From the NCBI GenBank assembly GCA_902478705.1, contig CABSMB010000056.1, positions 1 through 7,216 on the forward strand: a DNA stretch of 7,216 nucleotides. Direction: 5' to 3'. Shown one piece after another: positions 5,830-7,216 of the stretch. The translations under genes were made by a program, and so were the position numbers. The notes beneath the pieces were generated by a model. The model had not been told where the DNA came from and searched no databases. It saw nothing but the letters and a program-made list of their open reading frames with translations. Every line of letters begins with the position of its first letter. Position 1 is the stretch's first letter. The DNA comes from an uncultured Collinsella sp. (GTDB lineage: Bacteria; Actinomycetota; Coriobacteriia; Coriobacteriales; Coriobacteriaceae).

Positions 5830-6240
5830 CTAGATCACGATCCCGTTGCAGTGGTCGATTTCGTGCTGGATGATCTCGGCGGTGTAGCCCGAGAAGTTCT
5901 TGATGCGGTGGACGAAGTTCTCGTCCAAATACTCAACCTTAATGCGGCGATAGCGGGTACAGGGACGCTCGCCGGCCAACGAGAGGCACCCTTCGCTCGT
6001 CTGGTAGGCGTTGACCTGCTCAAGAATTTGCGGGTTGTACATGAGCAGCGATTTGCTGCCGTCCTTTACGCAGATGATGCGTTTGCGCACGCCGATCATG
6101 TTGGCAGCGAGGCCCACGCACTCGTGCTCATGCTCGTGGAGCGTATCCAGGAGGTCTTGCCCGATCACGGCGTCGTCGGGTCCCGCGTCTTCGGAAGGCA
6201 GGCGTAAAAAGAACTCGGATTTCATGATGGGCTTAATCAT
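5830..6240 (-). CDS. Short peptide deformylase-family protein (136 residues)
   Basis: Peptide deformylases remove the formyl group from nascent N-terminal methionine using a bound metal. This 136-residue protein shows the three family motifs: CVGLAANM (41-48), EGCLS (83-87) and QHEIDH (125-130). These give the metal ligands Cys85, His126 and His130 and the catalytic Glu127. In motif 1 the usual GxGLAAxQ is altered: the first Gly is Cys and the Gln, which helps stabilize the transition state, is Met48. The protein stops six residues after the HExxH motif, so it lacks the C-terminal helix of the standard ~170-residue enzyme. I recall a distinct short clade of this length and pattern in Clostridia and relatives, so this is probably not a truncation. 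The ATG at 6240 has GAGGAG six bases upstream. The frame stays open to 6384, but that extension lacks family resemblance. It is convergent with the aminotransferase gene and divergent from the MFS gene. Deformylase activity is likely but not certain. Confidence 0.88.
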   Translation of the reverse strand: MIKPIMKSEFFLRLPSEDAGPDDAVIGQDLLDTLHEHEHECVGLAANMIGVRKRIICVKDGSKSLLMYNPQILEQVNAYQTSEGCLSLAGERPCTRYRRIKVEYLDENFVHRIKNFSGYTAEIIQHEIDHCNGIVI

Positions 6241-6444
6241 GGCGGGCTCCTCATGTCTCATGCTTTCGTGGACTTTTAATAATAGCGCGGAAGGAAAGCT
6301 GCGCGACCGCGTTACAATCTTTCGACGTTGGACCATGTTGTCAGATTCGTCGTGTACGGCGTCTGGCGTAAGTCTAGGGCTCATTTTCGCCCTGGACCGT
6401 TCCTCTGGGGCGATGCGATTGTCGTTCTAAGAGGAAGGAATTTC
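6241..6444. other. Divergent intergenic region between the deformylase and MFS genes
   Basis: These 204 bases hold both 5' regions. On the minus strand TATTAT (6284-6279) could be a -10 box for the deformylase gene, but no good -35 accompanies it. On the plus strand TACAAT (6313-6318) is a -10-like box, also without a -35. Ribosome binding sites for both genes lie at the two ends. No coding sequence of any credible length is seen. Confidence 0.5.
6374..6395 (+). other. Small hairpin in the leader of the MFS gene
   Basis: CTAGGGC (6374-6380) pairs with GCCCTGG (6389-6395) across an 8-base loop, giving a 7-bp stem with one U-G pair. It lies 49 bases before the ATG and has no T-tract after it, so it is not a terminator. 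It may be a leader structure or a coincidence in GC-rich DNA. Confidence 0.25.
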
Positions 6445-7216
6445 ATGGGGACCAAATCCCAAAAGCAAACTCAATCACCGTCGACAGCCTCGGCGATTCT
6501 CGTCGTAATGTATGTTGCAGCCTTTGTTGCCGCGTTTAACGAGAACATCATTAACGTGGCGCTGCACGACATTATGGCGGCCTTTTCGGTGAGTGCCACC
6601 ACGGCGCAGTGGCTCGTTTCGGGCTACATGATCGTGACGTCGATCTTTACGGCCATTATGGCCTTTCTGTCCGGCCGTTTCTCGACGCGCAAGCTGCTGT
6701 TTTTCGCATGCGGATGCATGGTCGCCGGCGAAGTCCTGTGCCTGTTCGCTCCGTCGTTTAGCGTTTTGCTGCCAAGCCGTATTTTGCAGGCTGCGGGATC
6801 GGGCATCTTGTTTCCGCTCATGATGAACGTGGTGCTGTCTTGCGCTCCGCGCGAGAAGCTCGGTCTGTATCTGAGCCTGGGCGGTGCCTGCATTACGCTG
6901 GGGCCGGCGTTTGGACCCGTGATCAGCGGTCTAATGTGCACGTTGTTTGGCTGGAGGGCGGTGTTCGTAGTGCCGCTGGTGGGCGGCATTGTGGTCGCTG
7001 CGGCGGGCGTAAAGCTCGTTCAGAATGTCGGAGAGCGTTCGAACGCCACGCTTGATATTCTGTCGGTTGTTTTGCTCGCCGCCGGTATTACGGCATTTGT
7101 GTATTCCGTAGGCGAGTTCTCGACCAATCTGATTGCCGGCATCGCGACGCTCTTCGCCGCCATTGTGCTGCTCGGCCTGTTTGCGGCCCGCCAACTCAAG
7201 CTCGAGCATCCGGTGC
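6445..7216 (+). CDS. DHA2-type (EmrB/QacA-like) MFS drug-efflux permease, 3' end beyond the window
   Basis: The first 257 codons of a major facilitator superfamily permease. After a short polar N-terminus (residues 1-16), hydrophobic segments start with ILVVMYVAAFVAAF. Recognizable family blocks are ENIINVALHDI (33-43) in the first segment, where DHA2 members usually have a similar NVALP pattern; AQWLVSGYMI (54-63); a weak motif A, SGRFSTRKL (76-84); RILQAAGSGILFPLMM (112-127); and a motif C-like block, GPAFGPVISG (153-162). The pattern matches the 14-segment proton-driven exporters of drugs and other amphiphiles; the substrate is unknown. The charged residues usual in motif A (Asp, and Arg/Lys after the Gly) are partly replaced. 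The ATG at 6445 has an AAGGA site five bases upstream (6435-6439). No dedicated regulator is visible, though one could lie beyond the right edge. Confidence 0.9.
   Translation, partial: MGTKSQKQTQSPSTASAILVVMYVAAFVAAFNENIINVALHDIMAAFSVSATTAQWLVSGYMIVTSIFTAIMAFLSGRFSTRKLLFFACGCMVAGEVLCLFAPSFSVLLPSRILQAAGSGILFPLMMNVVLSCAPREKLGLYLSLGGACITLGPAFGPVISGLMCTLFGWRAVFVVPLVGGIVVAAAGVKLVQNVGERSNATLDILSVVLLAAGITAFVYSVGEFSTNLIAGIATLFAAIVLLGLFAARQLKLEHPV

Noticed and set aside
6241..6384. N-terminal extension of the deformylase frame to an ATG at 6384
   Set aside because: The extra 48 residues do not resemble the family, whereas the ATG at 6240 has a strong ribosome binding site and gives the usual short length.

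Overview
This is a GC-rich bacterial chromosome segment that is densely coding and carries no RNA genes, mobile elements or CRISPR arrays. The gene style fits a gut anaerobe of the Coriobacteriia (Collinsella-like): strong Shine-Dalgarno sites, frequent GTG starts, a short 136-residue deformylase of the type I associate with Clostridia and Coriobacteria, and GC-biased third positions. This placement is an inference from composition and family resemblance, not from a marker gene.

Layout from left to right. Positions 1-2044 (minus) hold a nearly complete Kup-type potassium transporter whose last residues run off the left edge. A 139-base gap with a perfect 24-base palindrome separates it from an EamA/DMT-family permease (2184-3095, minus). 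That permease is divergent from a LysR-type regulator (3214-4071, plus). The shared 118-base control region has a clean dyad (GTTCAC-N5-GTGAAC) next to a TATAAT box, a classic arrangement in which the regulator controls itself and the neighbouring transporter.

A 162-base intergenic region follows, holding four copies of an AATTGAAC half-site in both orientations. It precedes the most unusual gene of the window (4234-5754, plus): a Cro/CI-type helix-turn-helix domain fused in frame to a complete AlaA-like alanine aminotransferase. Inside the fusion, exactly where an unfused AlaA would begin, lies a second strong ribosome binding site and an ATG that would give a 405-residue free enzyme. Together the half-sites, the fused DNA-binding domain and the internal start suggest a self-regulating aminotransferase made in two forms: a DNA-binding holo-form and a free enzyme. 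This is the best candidate here for something not well described.

A strong hairpin terminator (5779-5817) ends that gene and faces a convergent short peptide deformylase-like gene (5830-6240, minus). The deformylase is divergent from a DHA2-type drug-efflux MFS permease (6445 onward, plus), which runs off the right edge. Apart from the LysR/EamA pair and the HTH-aminotransferase with its upstream repeats, the genes look like independent transcription units.
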